A stretch of DNA of 64,000 nt from Microbacterium aurantiacum (lineage in GTDB: Bacteria; Actinomycetota; Actinomycetes; Actinomycetales; Microbacteriaceae). The translations under genes and the position numbers were made by a program. Below the pieces are notes generated by a model. The model was not told where the DNA came from. It ran no database searches and was given only the letters and a program-made list of their open reading frames with translations. Below, piece after piece: positions 1 through 8,739 of the stretch; within the stretch, counting starts at the first letter, position 1, and every line of letters starts with the position of its first letter. Location: positions 248,001 through 312,000 of the forward strand of contig NZ_PGGU01000006.1 of assembly GCF_002872075.1 (NCBI RefSeq), given 5' to 3'.

Positions 1-280
1 GGCGAAACTCGTGGAACCCCTCGACCTGCGACATCGTGAAGACGAATCGGAAGCGCGAATCCTCGACCTCCGAGACGACGTAACGCACGGCGCCGTGCCC
101 GCCGGCTGATCCCACGGTGATTCCCCGGTCGAGCAGCATCGGATCCCAGCCGTCCCCCGGCCAGACTCCACTGCCCGGATCGGCGACCTTGAGCGCCAGC
201 TCCCACGCGGCGTCGATGTCGGAATACGGGCGCCGGTGCACGTTGCTGATGTCGTTCGCGATTCGTGTCGTCCAGGTCAT
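1..280 (-). CDS. SRPBCC-like hypothetical protein, C-terminus outside window
   Basis: The first 93 residues of a protein whose 3' end runs off the left edge. Translation begins MTWTTRIANDISNVHRRPYS and continues with alternating charged and hydrophobic strands. The pattern resembles small SRPBCC/polyketide-cyclase-like proteins (a ligand-binding helix-grip fold), but no diagnostic motif is visible, so the family is a guess. The ATG at 280 is preceded by TACGGT and exactly six bases, the pattern of a leaderless actinobacterial promoter. It is divergent from the TetR gene at 366, which may regulate it. No enzymatic role can be assigned from the visible part. Confidence 0.55.
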   Translation of the reverse strand, partial: MTWTTRIANDISNVHRRPYSDIDAAWELALKVADPGSGVWPGDGWDPMLLDRGITVGSAGGHGAVRYVVSEVEDSRFRFVFTMSQVEGFHEFR

Positions 281-286
281 GCGATC

Positions 287-292
287 ACCGTA
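287..292 (-). promoter_or_regulatory. Candidate -10 of leaderless promoter
   Basis: TACGGT (minus strand) lies six bases before the ATG at 280, matching the TANNNT-N6-start pattern that recurs in this window. Confidence 0.45.
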
Positions 293-310
293 GCAGTAAA
301 CGAATCCATA

Positions 311-318
311 TTCTAGAA
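311..318. promoter_or_regulatory. Small palindrome TTCTAGAA in divergent intergenic region
   Basis: An 8-bp perfect palindrome between the divergent SRPBCC-like and TetR genes. It is a possible core of the TetR operator, but it is short and could be chance. Confidence 0.25.
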
Positions 319-365
319 CCGGCGCTCGCTACCCATGAGCCGGTGCGGGGTGATTGAATCGCCAT

Positions 366-995
366 GTGCCTCGCCCCTCTCGTTTCACCACCGACGACGT
401 GCTGGATGCCGCCCTGCAGTCCATCGCAGAAAAAGGCCGAGACGTCACGATCTCGATGATCGCGGACCACCTGGGCGGTCCCGTCGGATCGATCTATCAC
501 CGGTTCGAATCCCGCGACGAGATCCTCGTCCGGCTCTGGCTCCGCTGCGTCCGCCGTTTCCAGGCCGCGTTCATCAGCGCAGCGGAAGACAACGACGACC
601 CGTTCGAGGCTCTGCTGGCCTGCGCCGTGTCCATACCGCGCTTCTGCGCCGAGCACCCTGCGGAAGCGGTCGGCCTCACCCTGTACCGGCAGGAGCGACT
701 CCTCGCGACCCTCCCCTCCGGGGCCCTCCGTGACGAGGTCGCCGGAATGAACATAGACGTGATGGAACTGATGACCACGCTCGCGCGACGACAGTATCCG
801 GACGCACGGGACGCCGTGGAACGCGTCGACCTCGCCATCCGGGTGATCCCATACGGCATCGTGCGGGGGCTGCTCGGCGGTCCGATCCCTGCGCTGATCG
901 AACCGGCCGTGATCGCCGCCGCGAAAGCCGTCCTCTCCGCCGACACCACGACGACTCCTCCGCCACACTCTGGATCGGCTTCGCCCGCCTCCTGA
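366..995 (+). CDS. TetR/AcrR-family transcriptional regulator
   Basis: A 209-residue one-component repressor. The N-terminal helix-turn-helix lies at about residues 5-50 (FTTDDVLDAALQSIAEKG, then a GSIYHRF recognition helix), which is diagnostic of TetR. The remaining helical part is a ligand-binding domain whose inducer cannot be read. I chose the GTG at 366 because TTGAAT stands six bases before it, as at several leaderless genes here. A TTG at 354 would add four residues. It is divergent from the SRPBCC-like gene, which is its most likely target together with itself. Confidence 0.85.
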   Translation: MPRPSRFTTDDVLDAALQSIAEKGRDVTISMIADHLGGPVGSIYHRFESRDEILVRLWLRCVRRFQAAFISAAEDNDDPFEALLACAVSIPRFCAEHPAEAVGLTLYRQERLLATLPSGALRDEVAGMNIDVMELMTTLARRQYPDARDAVERVDLAIRVIPYGIVRGLLGGPIPALIEPAVIAAAKAVLSADTTTTPPPHSGSASPAS

Positions 996-1033
996 CCCTG
1001 TCCGGCGTCGGATGCCGGTGGCAGAATGCGAGG

Positions 1034-2557
1034 ATGATGCTCGCGGACGCCGTCACCACGACCGAGGAGGTCGCGGCCACGTCGTCGCGACTGGCGAAGA
1101 TCGAAGCCCTTGCCGGGCTGCTCCAGCGCGCAGCCCCCGACGAGGTCCTCCCCCTCACCGGGTTGCTGCTCGCGAGTCCTCGTCAGGGCCGGCTGGGAGT
1201 CGGCTGGCGCGGAATCTCCGCCCTTGACGTCTCGCATGCGGATGCCCCGACGCTGAGCATCGCGGACGTCGACGTCGCTCTGACCGTTCTGGCGGCGGCA
1301 TCCGGATCCGGCTCCGCGACCGCACGGAACCGGCAGCTGTCGGATCTCGCTGCGCGCGCGACGGCGGAGGAATGGGATTTCCTCGCCCGCGCCATGCTCG
1401 GCGAGCTGCGCACGGGTGCGCTCGGAGGCGTGCTGCTGGACGCGATCGTCCGGGCCTCCGGGCGCGCCCCCGCTGCGGTCCGTCGCGCCGCGATGCTCTC
1501 CGGGGATCTCGGCGAGACCGCGCTTCTCGCGCTCACCGGCACCGCCGAGCAACTCGACGATGTCCGTCTGGTCGTCGGCCGCCCGGTGCTGCCGATGCTC
1601 GCGGCGACCGCTGCGACGCCCACGGCGGCGCTCGAGATCACCGGCGAGGCCTCCGTCGAGTACAAGCTCGACGGCGCGCGGATCCAGGTCCACCGACGCG
1701 GTGATGAGGTCGGCGTCTACACTCGCAGCCTCGCCGACATCACCCATCGGGTGCCCGAGATCGTCGAGATCGTGCGCCGCCTTCCCGCGCGCGACCTGAT
1801 CCTCGACGGCGAGACGCTCTCGCTCGATGAGGACGGCGGACCGCGGCCGTTCCAGGAGACCATGTCGCGGTTCGGCGCCGACGTCTCCCGCGAAATCGTC
1901 CTGCGCCCATGGTTCTTCGACCTGCTGCATGTCGACGGACGCGATCTCATCGATGAGCCGCTCGGCGTGCGCCTGGCCGAACTCGACCGGATCGCCGGCG
2001 AGTGGCGGATGCCCGGCATCATCACGGACGACGCGGATGCCGCCGAGCGGCTGTCGCTCGAGGCACTCGCCGCCGGGCACGAGGGCGTCGTCGTCAAGGC
2101 GACGGACTCGCCGTACATGGCCGGGAGACGCGGCAAGTCCTGGGTCAAGGTCAAGCCGGTGCACACCTACGATCTCGTCGTGCTCGCCGCGGAGTGGGGT
2201 TCGGGTCGCCGACGAGGCTGGCTGTCGAACATCCACCTCGGCGCACACGATCCAGACGGCGAGTTCGGCGAACCCGGAGGATTCGTCATGGTCGGAAAGA
2301 CCTTCAAGGGCCTCACCGACGAACTGCTGCGGTGGCAGACCGAGACGTTCCCCGCGCACGAGACGCACCGCACCGGGGCCGCGGTCTTCCTGCGTCCGGA
2401 GATCGTCGTGGAGATCGCGATCGACGGCGTGCAGCGATCGCCCCGCTACCCGGGCGGCATCGCCCTGCGTTTCGCGCGCGTGAAGCACTACCGACCGGAC
2501 AAGTCGCCGACGGATGCCGACACGATCCAGACCCTGCGCGGACTCCTCCGCGGCTGA
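1034..2557 (+). CDS. ligB: ATP-dependent DNA ligase (LigB-type)
   Basis: Seals 3'-OH/5'-phosphate nicks through a lysyl-AMP intermediate. It has 507 residues, the same length I recall for mycobacterial LigB. Domain order: a helical DNA-binding region (about 1-180), then the adenylation domain with motif I EYKLDGARIQ (catalytic Lys211), EGVVVK and SWVKVKP motifs, and a C-terminal OB fold ending in the RSPRYPGGIALRF region. No polymerase or nuclease domain is fused, so this is not full LigD. The start is the first of two adjacent ATGs. CAGAAT lies six bases upstream and there is no Shine-Dalgarno, so translation may be leaderless. Its role is probably accessory repair alongside the NAD ligase LigA, which is not in this window. 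Confidence 0.93.
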   Translation: MMLADAVTTTEEVAATSSRLAKIEALAGLLQRAAPDEVLPLTGLLLASPRQGRLGVGWRGISALDVSHADAPTLSIADVDVALTVLAAASGSGSATARNRQLSDLAARATAEEWDFLARAMLGELRTGALGGVLLDAIVRASGRAPAAVRRAAMLSGDLGETALLALTGTAEQLDDVRLVVGRPVLPMLAATAATPTAALEITGEASVEYKLDGARIQVHRRGDEVGVYTRSLADITHRVPEIVEIVRRLPARDLILDGETLSLDEDGGPRPFQETMSRFGADVSREIVLRPWFFDLLHVDGRDLIDEPLGVRLAELDRIAGEWRMPGIITDDADAAERLSLEALAAGHEGVVVKATDSPYMAGRRGKSWVKVKPVHTYDLVVLAAEWGSGRRRGWLSNIHLGAHDPDGEFGEPGGFVMVGKTFKGLTDELLRWQTETFPAHETHRTGAAVFLRPEIVVEIAIDGVQRSPRYPGGIALRFARVKHYRPDKSPTDADTIQTLRGLLRG

Positions 2558-2578
2558 CCCGGCACGGTCTCCGCGGGC

Positions 2579-3112
2579 TCACGCCGACGGCGGCAGACCC
2601 AGGTCCTCTTCGCGCACCGTGCCCGGGAACGACCAGGGGAAGTTGATCCAGAGATCGGTGTCCTTCCAGGCGAAGTCCGGCTGGATGATCGTCGAGGGCT
2701 TCGTGTAGATCGTCACCGAACGGACATCCGCGCCCTTCTCCTGGAGGAGCTGCACGGCGAGGGCGAGAGTGCGTCCCGAGTCGGCGACGTCGTCGACGAG
2801 CAGCACGCGGCGCCCGTCGAGGTACGCCATGTCGAGCTCGGGCGGCAGCACCTCAGGAGCATCCAGAACGGTCCCGATGCCCGTGTAGAACTCGACGTTG
2901 ATGGCACCGCAGTTCTTGGCGCCGAGGCCGTAGGCGATGGCACCCGCCGGGAGCAGACCGCCACGTGCGATCGCCACCACGACCTCCGGTTCGAACCCGG
3001 AGGCGAGGACGCTCCGCGCGAGATCGCGCGTCGCCGTGCCGAAGCCATCCCAGGTCAGCGTCTCGCGCTCGATCAGTGCATCACTCAAGGACTCGTCTTC
3101 TTCCGCCGTCAT
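2579..3112 (-). CDS. Phosphoribosyltransferase family protein (purine PRT-like)
   Basis: A 177-residue type I phosphoribosyltransferase. The PRPP loop is clear: VLLVDDVADSGRTL at about residues 104-117, two acidic residues followed by the Gly-Arg-Thr loop. An upstream VAIARGGLLPAGAIA strand-loop is also typical. Members transfer ribose 5-phosphate from PRPP to a nucleobase, commonly xanthine, guanine or hypoxanthine. The base specificity cannot be read here. The ATG is supported by GGGGAG eight bases upstream. It ends 21 bp from the convergent ligase gene. Confidence 0.85.
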   Translation of the reverse strand: MTAEEDESLSDALIERETLTWDGFGTATRDLARSVLASGFEPEVVVAIARGGLLPAGAIAYGLGAKNCGAINVEFYTGIGTVLDAPEVLPPELDMAYLDGRRVLLVDDVADSGRTLALAVQLLQEKGADVRSVTIYTKPSTIIQPDFAWKDTDLWINFPWSFPGTVREEDLGLPPSA

Positions 3113-3163
3113 GGTCTGTGCTCCCCTACTCTCGCACGCGCCGAATCCGACGCGCAGAGCACC

Positions 3164-4009
3164 TCATCCGAGCCGGGTCAGTTCCACCGAGACGAACAGC
3201 TCGGATGCGCTGGGCCCCGCATAGACACCTCGAAGCGGAGCCACGTCGGCGTACTCGCGTCCGTGTCCGACGTACACATGGGATTCGCCGATCTCGGTGA
3301 GGTTCGTCGGGTCGTATCCGCGCCACTCACCGGAGTACCACTCGACCCAGGCGTGAGATTCTCCGACGACCGGCTGCCCGATCGGTGCGCTCGGGTCAGG
3401 GTGCAGATAACCCGACACGTAGCGTGCGGGAATGCCGGCCGCCCGCAGCACACCGAGGGCGACATGCGCGATGTCCTGGCACACGCCGGAGCGCGCAGAC
3501 CACGCATCGCGCGCCGTGGAATTCACACCGGTCACGCCGCTCCGGTACTCCATCGCCTCGCCGACCGTGCGGCAGATCGCGAGGGCCGTCTCATCGAGCC
3601 CGCCGCCCCCGGCCTCGATGCGCAGGGCGAGGTCGATCATGTCCGCATCCGGAGCTGTCGCCGGAGTCTGCGCGACGCACTCCGCGAGTGCCAGCGACAT
3701 CGGGATCCGCGCCGCGACCTCATCCCAGTCCAGACTCGGCCCCGTGGGAGGCACCGGTCGCACGTCGACGACGCTCGTCGCCGTGACCGACAGCATCTGG
3801 TGCGGGACGAGCACCTCGAATGTCGACACTCGCGTGTCCCAGTAGTCCGAATACGAATGCTGCGTCGCGGTGGCCGATATCTCCAGGCTCGCCTGCAGGA
3901 CGAACTGTCCTTCTCGCGAGTGGGGCAGCATCCGCGCTTCGTTGTACGACGCCGTCGCCGGTTGCTCGTAGCGGAAACCCGTCCGATGGACGATCCGCAG
4001 CCGGCTCAC
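3164..4009 (-). CDS. Transglutaminase-like protease/amidase of the alpha-E/ATP-grasp cluster
   Basis: A 281-residue protein with an N-terminal beta region (RIVHRTGFRYEQPATASYNE) and a C-terminal transglutaminase core. The catalytic triad is visible: Cys177 in SGVCQDIAH, His219 in GESHAWVEW and Asp233 in GYDPTN. The start is the GTG at 4009, which overlaps the stop of the alpha-E gene as GTGA, so the two are translationally coupled. A longer reading upstream to 4237 only shadows the alpha-E gene. Known neighbours of this family are the alpha-E protein and circularly permuted ATP-grasp enzymes, exactly as here. The trio is thought to make and trim a peptide or amide linkage, but the product is unknown. 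Predicted cytoplasmic, with no signal peptide. Confidence 0.9.
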   Translation of the reverse strand: MSRLRIVHRTGFRYEQPATASYNEARMLPHSREGQFVLQASLEISATATQHSYSDYWDTRVSTFEVLVPHQMLSVTATSVVDVRPVPPTGPSLDWDEVAARIPMSLALAECVAQTPATAPDADMIDLALRIEAGGGGLDETALAICRTVGEAMEYRSGVTGVNSTARDAWSARSGVCQDIAHVALGVLRAAGIPARYVSGYLHPDPSAPIGQPVVGESHAWVEWYSGEWRGYDPTNLTEIGESHVYVGHGREYADVAPLRGVYAGPSASELFVSVELTRLG

Positions 4010-4932
4010 AGTGCCTCTCCGATCCATACGGGCATGGCGATCGACGGGAAGTACCGTTCTCGGACGGCGTCGCTCGCCCTGGACACCCCGACCTGGACCT
4101 CCTCCATGCTCTCGGACAGGTAGTGGACGATGTCGCCGATCGGCCGGTACTCCAGCTCGGACCGCATCCGGCCGAGCACCTGATGGGCGCGGCCCGGTGC
4201 CCCGAATGCACCCGCGGGATCGATCCCGCGAAGGCACTCCTCCGCCTGCAGCACGCTCGACAGGACGGAGCGGGGGAACAGCCGGTCGACGAGTAGGAAC
4301 TCCACTGCGGATGCCGCCGTCGGCACCGCCCGATGGCTCCGCAGGTGCGCCTCGTAGGCCCCGCAGCTGCGCAGAAGCGTGGTCCAGCTCGGCCCGCCGG
4401 CATCGGTGAGCGAACGCGTCGCGAGCAGCCGCGCGGTCATGTCGGCCCGCTCGATGGACCTCCCCAGCACGAAGAAGTGCCAGGCCTCGTCTCGGCTCGT
4501 CGACGAGTCGACGACGCCGAATGCCAGCGCCGACCTGTCGCGCACCCAGCGGAAGAACGGGTGGGTCTTGTCGGAGGCGATGCGGCGCGGCATCCGCGCG
4601 TGCGATTCGTTCAGCGTCTCCCAGAGATCGGTGGAGATGATCTCCCTCGCCCGCCGTGCGTTCTCTCTCGCTGCGACGATCGAGTGCCCGATCGAGGCCG
4701 AATGCTCACGATCGAGTGCGAGCAGCCGCATCACGTCGTCGCGATTGAGGGCCGTCGCATCGTCGACCGTCGTGCCCATGACCGACAGCAGCGCGCGACA
4801 GGCGGTGTCCTCGTCCACCCACGGATCCTCGAGCAGGAGCTGCAGATGCACGTCCAGGATGCGGGCGGTGCCGTCGGCCCGCTCGATGTAGCGTCCGATC
4901 CAGAACAGGGCCTCGGCGATGCGACTCAGCAT
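4006..4932 (-). CDS. Alpha-E domain-containing protein
   Basis: A 308-residue, almost wholly helical protein that opens MLSRIAEALFWIGRYIERAD, the hallmark start of the alpha-E family. No catalytic motif is known. The family almost always sits between a permuted ATP-grasp enzyme and a transglutaminase and is presumed to be a partner or scaffold of the ligase. The ATG has AGGAG five bases upstream. It overlaps the ATP-grasp gene by 7 nt and the transglutaminase gene by 4 nt, indicating a tightly coupled operon. Confidence 0.92.
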   Translation of the reverse strand: MLSRIAEALFWIGRYIERADGTARILDVHLQLLLEDPWVDEDTACRALLSVMGTTVDDATALNRDDVMRLLALDREHSASIGHSIVAARENARRAREIISTDLWETLNESHARMPRRIASDKTHPFFRWVRDRSALAFGVVDSSTSRDEAWHFFVLGRSIERADMTARLLATRSLTDAGGPSWTTLLRSCGAYEAHLRSHRAVPTAASAVEFLLVDRLFPRSVLSSVLQAEECLRGIDPAGAFGAPGRAHQVLGRMRSELEYRPIGDIVHYLSESMEEVQVGVSRASDAVRERYFPSIAMPVWIGEAL

Positions 4933-6608
4933 GAGGGCTCCTGTCGCTGCTGTTGCTGTTGCTGTTGCTGCTGGTGATGTCGCAACTCGACGTCTTCGTC
5001 CTGCGGAGAGGAGAGGAACGGCGTGTACGGCTCCCTGCGCGACGGGGAGACCGTCGCGATCGCTCCGGTCGCGAGCGACACCTCATCGGATGCCGGATCC
5101 GACCCGCCCGCGACCGTCACCGTCGGTCCGGTCAGCAGCGAGGGGTCCAGGACCCAGGTGTCCTTCGACCCTCCGCCCTGGCTCGAGTTCACGACGAGCT
5201 GCCCTTCCGGCAACGCCACGCGGGTCAGCCCACCGGGAAGAACCCAGATGTTCTCGCCGTCGTTGACGGCGAACGGTCGCAGATCGACGTGCCGCGGACG
5301 GAAGCCGTCTTCGACGAGTGTCGGGATCGTCGACAACTGGACCACGGGTTGGGCGATCCAGCCGCGCGGATCGGCGAGGAGCGAGCGACGCAGTTCCTCG
5401 AGCGTCTCCCGGGAGGCATCCGGTCCCACGACGAGCCCCTTGCCGCCGGAGCCGTCGACGGGCTTCACCACGAGCTCGTCCAGGCGGTCGAGCACCTCCT
5501 CCAGCGCCTCGGGTTCCTCCAGCCGCCAGGTGTCGACGTTCGGGATGATCGGCTCCTCGCCGAGGTAGTACTCGATGAGCGCGGGAACGTACGTGTAGAC
5601 GAGCTTGTCGTCGGCGACGCCGTTGCCCACCGCGTTCGCGATGGTGACGTTGCCGAGCCGCGAGGCGAGCATGAGTCCGGGCGCCCCCAGCACGGAGTCA
5701 GGGCGGAAGTGCTGCGGATCGAGGAACTCGTCGTCGACTCGGCGGTAGATGACGTCGACCCGCGTGGGACCGGCGGTGGTGTGCATCCACACGCGTCCGC
5801 CCGAGCAGAAGAGGTCACGGCCCTCGACGAGCTCGATGCCCATCATCCGGGCGAGCAGCGTGTGCTCGTAGTAGGCCGAGTTGTGCACGCCGGGTGTCAG
5901 CACCACGACGGTCGGGTGATCCACGCCCTGCGGTGCAGCCGCCCGCAGCGCCTGCAGCAGCCGGCCCGGATAGTCGACGACGGGTCGCACGCGGAGACTG
6001 GTGAACAGCTCGGGAAGGGTCTGCGCCATCACCCGCCGGTTCGCGAGCACGTAGCTGACACCACTGGGCACGCGCACATTGTCCTCGAGGACTCGCCAGG
6101 CGCCGTTCTCATCGCGGATGAGATCGATGCCCGCGACGTGGATGCGCACACCGTTCGCACCCACGATTCCGGCCGCCTGGCGGTGGAAGTGCGAGGAGGA
6201 GCTGATCAGGGACGCAGGGATGACGCCGTCGTGAAGAGCAAGCTGCGGACCGTAGACATCGGCGAGGAACGCCTCCAGTGCGCGGACCCGCTGCGTGACG
6301 CCCGACTCCACGTAGCGCCAGTCGTCTGCGGCGATGACGCGTGGCACGACGTCGAGCGGGAACGGCCGCTCCTCCCCGGCGAAATCGAAGGTCACCCCCT
6401 GAGCGAGGTACGAGCTGGCCAGCGCATCCGTCCTGGCACGCAGCTCCGCGTCGTCCATCGCAGCCAGTGCGGGATACATGTCCCGGTACGGGGCGCGCAC
6501 CTCCGCGCCACCGGGGAGCACGTCCGCCGGGAACATCTCGTCCCATGCACGAGGTCCGGGCCCGGTCGGGCCACGGCGAGAGGTGTATCCGTTGAACAGC
6601 GACTCCAT
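4926..6608 (-). CDS. Circularly permuted type 2 ATP-grasp protein
   Basis: About 560 residues starting MESLFNGYTSRRGPTG. The ATG at 6608 is preceded by GGGAG at nine bases; a longer frame upstream lacks support. Typical motifs of the permuted ATP-grasp family are present: GVTFDFAGEERPFPLDVVPR near the N-terminus, RVLEDNVRVPSGVSYV, and VVKPVDGSGGKGLVVGP as the nucleotide-binding loop. Members are inferred to be carboxylate-amine ligases working with the downstream alpha-E and transglutaminase proteins. Odd feature: the C-terminus ends in nine consecutive glutamines encoded by a CAG/CAA run directly before the overlap with the alpha-E start. Confidence 0.92.
   Translation of the reverse strand: MESLFNGYTSRRGPTGPGPRAWDEMFPADVLPGGAEVRAPYRDMYPALAAMDDAELRARTDALASSYLAQGVTFDFAGEERPFPLDVVPRVIAADDWRYVESGVTQRVRALEAFLADVYGPQLALHDGVIPASLISSSSHFHRQAAGIVGANGVRIHVAGIDLIRDENGAWRVLEDNVRVPSGVSYVLANRRVMAQTLPELFTSLRVRPVVDYPGRLLQALRAAAPQGVDHPTVVVLTPGVHNSAYYEHTLLARMMGIELVEGRDLFCSGGRVWMHTTAGPTRVDVIYRRVDDEFLDPQHFRPDSVLGAPGLMLASRLGNVTIANAVGNGVADDKLVYTYVPALIEYYLGEEPIIPNVDTWRLEEPEALEEVLDRLDELVVKPVDGSGGKGLVVGPDASRETLEELRRSLLADPRGWIAQPVVQLSTIPTLVEDGFRPRHVDLRPFAVNDGENIWVLPGGLTRVALPEGQLVVNSSQGGGSKDTWVLDPSLLTGPTVTVAGGSDPASDEVSLATGAIATVSPSRREPYTPFLSSPQDEDVELRHHQQQQQQQQQRQEPSC
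4947..4973 (-). repeat. CAG/CAA microsatellite encoding nine glutamines
   Basis: Nine trinucleotide units (CAG or CAA on the minus strand) near the 3' end of the ATP-grasp gene, 15 nt before the alpha-E start codon. Length change by slippage would keep frame if whole codons are gained or lost. Confidence 0.9.
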
Positions 6609-6714
6609 GGCCGCATGCTCCCGCGTCGCGGTTTCGCCCGTGTTACGGCATGAAGTCAGTGTGTCGCCGGGATGAGGCGCGGTAGAATTCCGATGTCCGG
6701 TACGACGTTTGCCG

Positions 6715-6733
6715 GTGTCCGAAAAAGGGACAC
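6715..6733. promoter_or_regulatory. Inverted repeat GTGTCC-N7-GGACAC
   Basis: Perfect 6-bp arms in the divergent region between the ATP-grasp and ThDP genes. It directly abuts the LacI-type palindrome at 6733, so it may be a second operator or a small hairpin. Confidence 0.4.
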
Positions 6734-6744
6734 GAAGCGCTTCG
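6733..6744. promoter_or_regulatory. LacI-type operator palindrome CGAAGCGCTTCG
   Basis: A 12-bp perfect palindrome with the central CG typical of LacI/GalR operators. The same 12-mer occurs at 54106-54117 upstream of the sugar ABC transporter. It lies 61 bp before the ThDP gene and 125 bp from the ATP-grasp start. Confidence 0.55.
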
Positions 6745-6804
6745 CGAAGATGCGGGGGCGAGACACATACGGATCCCTCCGTTCCCGTCTCGAAAGGCTT
6801 TCGC

Positions 6805-8451
6805 ATGCCCACCGTCTCCGCACACGTCGCGCTCACCCTCGCCCAGCACATCGACGCCGTCTTCGGGGTGATGGGGAACGGCAACGCCTACTTCCTCGAC
6901 GCCATCGTGAGGCAGACGGATGCCGTGTTCACAGCCGTGCGCCACGAGCAGGGTGCCGTCGTCGCCGCCGACGCGCATTTCCGCGCATCGGGGCGGATCG
7001 CCGCCGCGACATCGACTTACGGCGCCGGCTTCACGAACACCATCACCGCGCTGGCCGAGGCGGTGCAGGCGCATGCCCCGCTGGTGCTCGTCGTCGGAGA
7101 CGAGCCGACGTCGGGTCCGCGTCCGTGGGACGTCGATCAGATCGCCCTCGCCTCGGCGGTGGGCGCCCGAACGTACACGGTGGGACGGGCGGATGCCGCG
7201 GCCACCACCGTCATCGCGATCGAGCACGCTCTGACCTACCGGGTGCCCGTCGTGCTGGCGATCCCCTACGACGTCGCCTCGCTGGAGGCCGGCTGGGTAC
7301 CGGCGGCGCCGGCGCCTCGCATCCCGGCTCCGCTCACCCCGAAGGGCGAGTTCGCCGAGGGGATGCTGGCGGAGATCGCCGCCGCGCTGCGCGGTGCCGA
7401 ACGCCCGCTCCTGCTCGCCGGCCGAGGGGCCTGGCTCGCGGGGGCACGCGACGCGCTGGGCGCGTTGGCGGAGGCCACCGGAGCCCTCACCGCATCGTCA
7501 GCGCTCGGGCGCGGCGTCTTCCCGGCCGCGCAGTACGACCTCGGCGTCGCCGGCGGGTTCGGAGCCGACGGCGCCATGTCGCTCATCCGCGAGGCCGACG
7601 TGGCGGTCGTGTTCGGAGCATCGCTCAACCAGTTCACGATGCGCTTCGGCGAACTGTTCGCACCGGGCACCCGCATCTACCAGGTCGACATCGCGCCGAC
7701 CGCGACCCACCCGCATGTCGGCGGTTTCGTGCGCGGCGATGCCCGGCTGGTCGCCGAGAAGCTGGTGCGACTCGTCGGCCCCCGCGCGTCGGCGCCGTGG
7801 CGGGAGACCGTCGACGTCGCATCGGCTCGCGCGTACGCGGAAGGCGACGACCTCGCGCCCGACGGGCGCCTCGACCCGCGCTCCGCCGCACGCCGGATCG
7901 CCGAGCTCCTGCCGCAGGATCGCGTCGTCGTCTCCGACGGCGGCCACTTCATCGGCTGGGCGAACATGTACTGGCCGGTGCGCTCCCCTGACCGGATGAT
8001 GATGATCGGCACGGCGTTCCAGTCCATCGGGCAGGGCTGGCCGAGCGTCGTCGGAGCGGCTCTCGCGCGCCGTCGGTCGACCGTGGTGCTGACGTCGGGC
8101 GACGGCGGCGGGCTCATGGCGATCGCCGACCTCGAATCCGCCGTTCGTGCCGCCGGAGGTCGCGGCATCGCGGTCATCTGGAACGATGCCGCCTACGGCG
8201 CCGAGGTGAATCTGTACGGACTCAAAGGCCTCGCGGAGGGGCCGATGCGCATCCCCGAGGTGGACTTCGCCGCGTTCGGCGCCGCCGTCGGGGCCGAAGG
8301 CGTCGTGGTGCGCACGCTGGACGACCTCGATCGGCTGGCGACGTGGGCTGAAGAGGATGCGGCGTCCCGCCGCTTCCTGCTGCTGGACCTGCGCATCTCC
8401 GGTGACATCGTCGCGCCGTACCAGCAGGAGATCATCCGCGTGAACTCCTGA
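6805..8451 (+). CDS. Thiamine-diphosphate-dependent enzyme (acetolactate synthase/benzoylformate decarboxylase-like)
   Basis: A 548-residue ThDP enzyme. The N-terminal pyrimidine-binding domain carries the activating glutamate Glu48 in VRHEQGAVVAAD. A central TPP-enzyme domain follows. The C-terminal PP domain carries the Mg-ThDP motif: GDG at 432-434 and Asn460 in VIWND. The family covers acetohydroxyacid synthase, 2-oxoacid decarboxylases and lyases; the substrate is not readable, and no small regulatory subunit is adjacent, which argues against ilvB. The start ATG follows GAAAGG at a good distance; an upstream in-frame TTG at 6709 runs through the palindromic leader and is unlikely. The two inverted repeats upstream suggest sugar- or LacI-type control. 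Confidence 0.82.
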   Translation: MPTVSAHVALTLAQHIDAVFGVMGNGNAYFLDAIVRQTDAVFTAVRHEQGAVVAADAHFRASGRIAAATSTYGAGFTNTITALAEAVQAHAPLVLVVGDEPTSGPRPWDVDQIALASAVGARTYTVGRADAAATTVIAIEHALTYRVPVVLAIPYDVASLEAGWVPAAPAPRIPAPLTPKGEFAEGMLAEIAAALRGAERPLLLAGRGAWLAGARDALGALAEATGALTASSALGRGVFPAAQYDLGVAGGFGADGAMSLIREADVAVVFGASLNQFTMRFGELFAPGTRIYQVDIAPTATHPHVGGFVRGDARLVAEKLVRLVGPRASAPWRETVDVASARAYAEGDDLAPDGRLDPRSAARRIAELLPQDRVVVSDGGHFIGWANMYWPVRSPDRMMMIGTAFQSIGQGWPSVVGAALARRRSTVVLTSGDGGGLMAIADLESAVRAAGGRGIAVIWNDAAYGAEVNLYGLKGLAEGPMRIPEVDFAAFGAAVGAEGVVVRTLDDLDRLATWAEEDAASRRFLLLDLRISGDIVAPYQQEIIRVNS

Positions 8452-8739
8452 ATGCAGGCGAACGGCTGTTGCGAGCGGACTGGGCGACCCTTCCGGGCGG
8501 ACGCACGCTCCCTCGCCACGCGACCGAGGGTCCGCAAGCTTGACGGCGCACCGCTCTCAGTCAGTGAGCGGGCCTCTTCCTCGGTCGTTGAGCGAGGAAG
8601 GCGAGCCGTAAAAGGTTCGCTCCGAGACCGAGTTCGGCCAGGCATGATACGACTCGGACGCGGCGCACCCTCACCACGCGACCGAGGATGTGCGAGCTGA
8701 ACGGCGTGCCATTCTCGGTTCGCCACGCGACCCTCTTCA

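Noticed and set aside
497-2488. Long minus-strand frame opposite the ligase and TetR genes
   Set aside because: Arg/Gly/Asp-rich shadow typical of GC-rich antisense frames; the plus strand carries clear TetR and ligase motifs.
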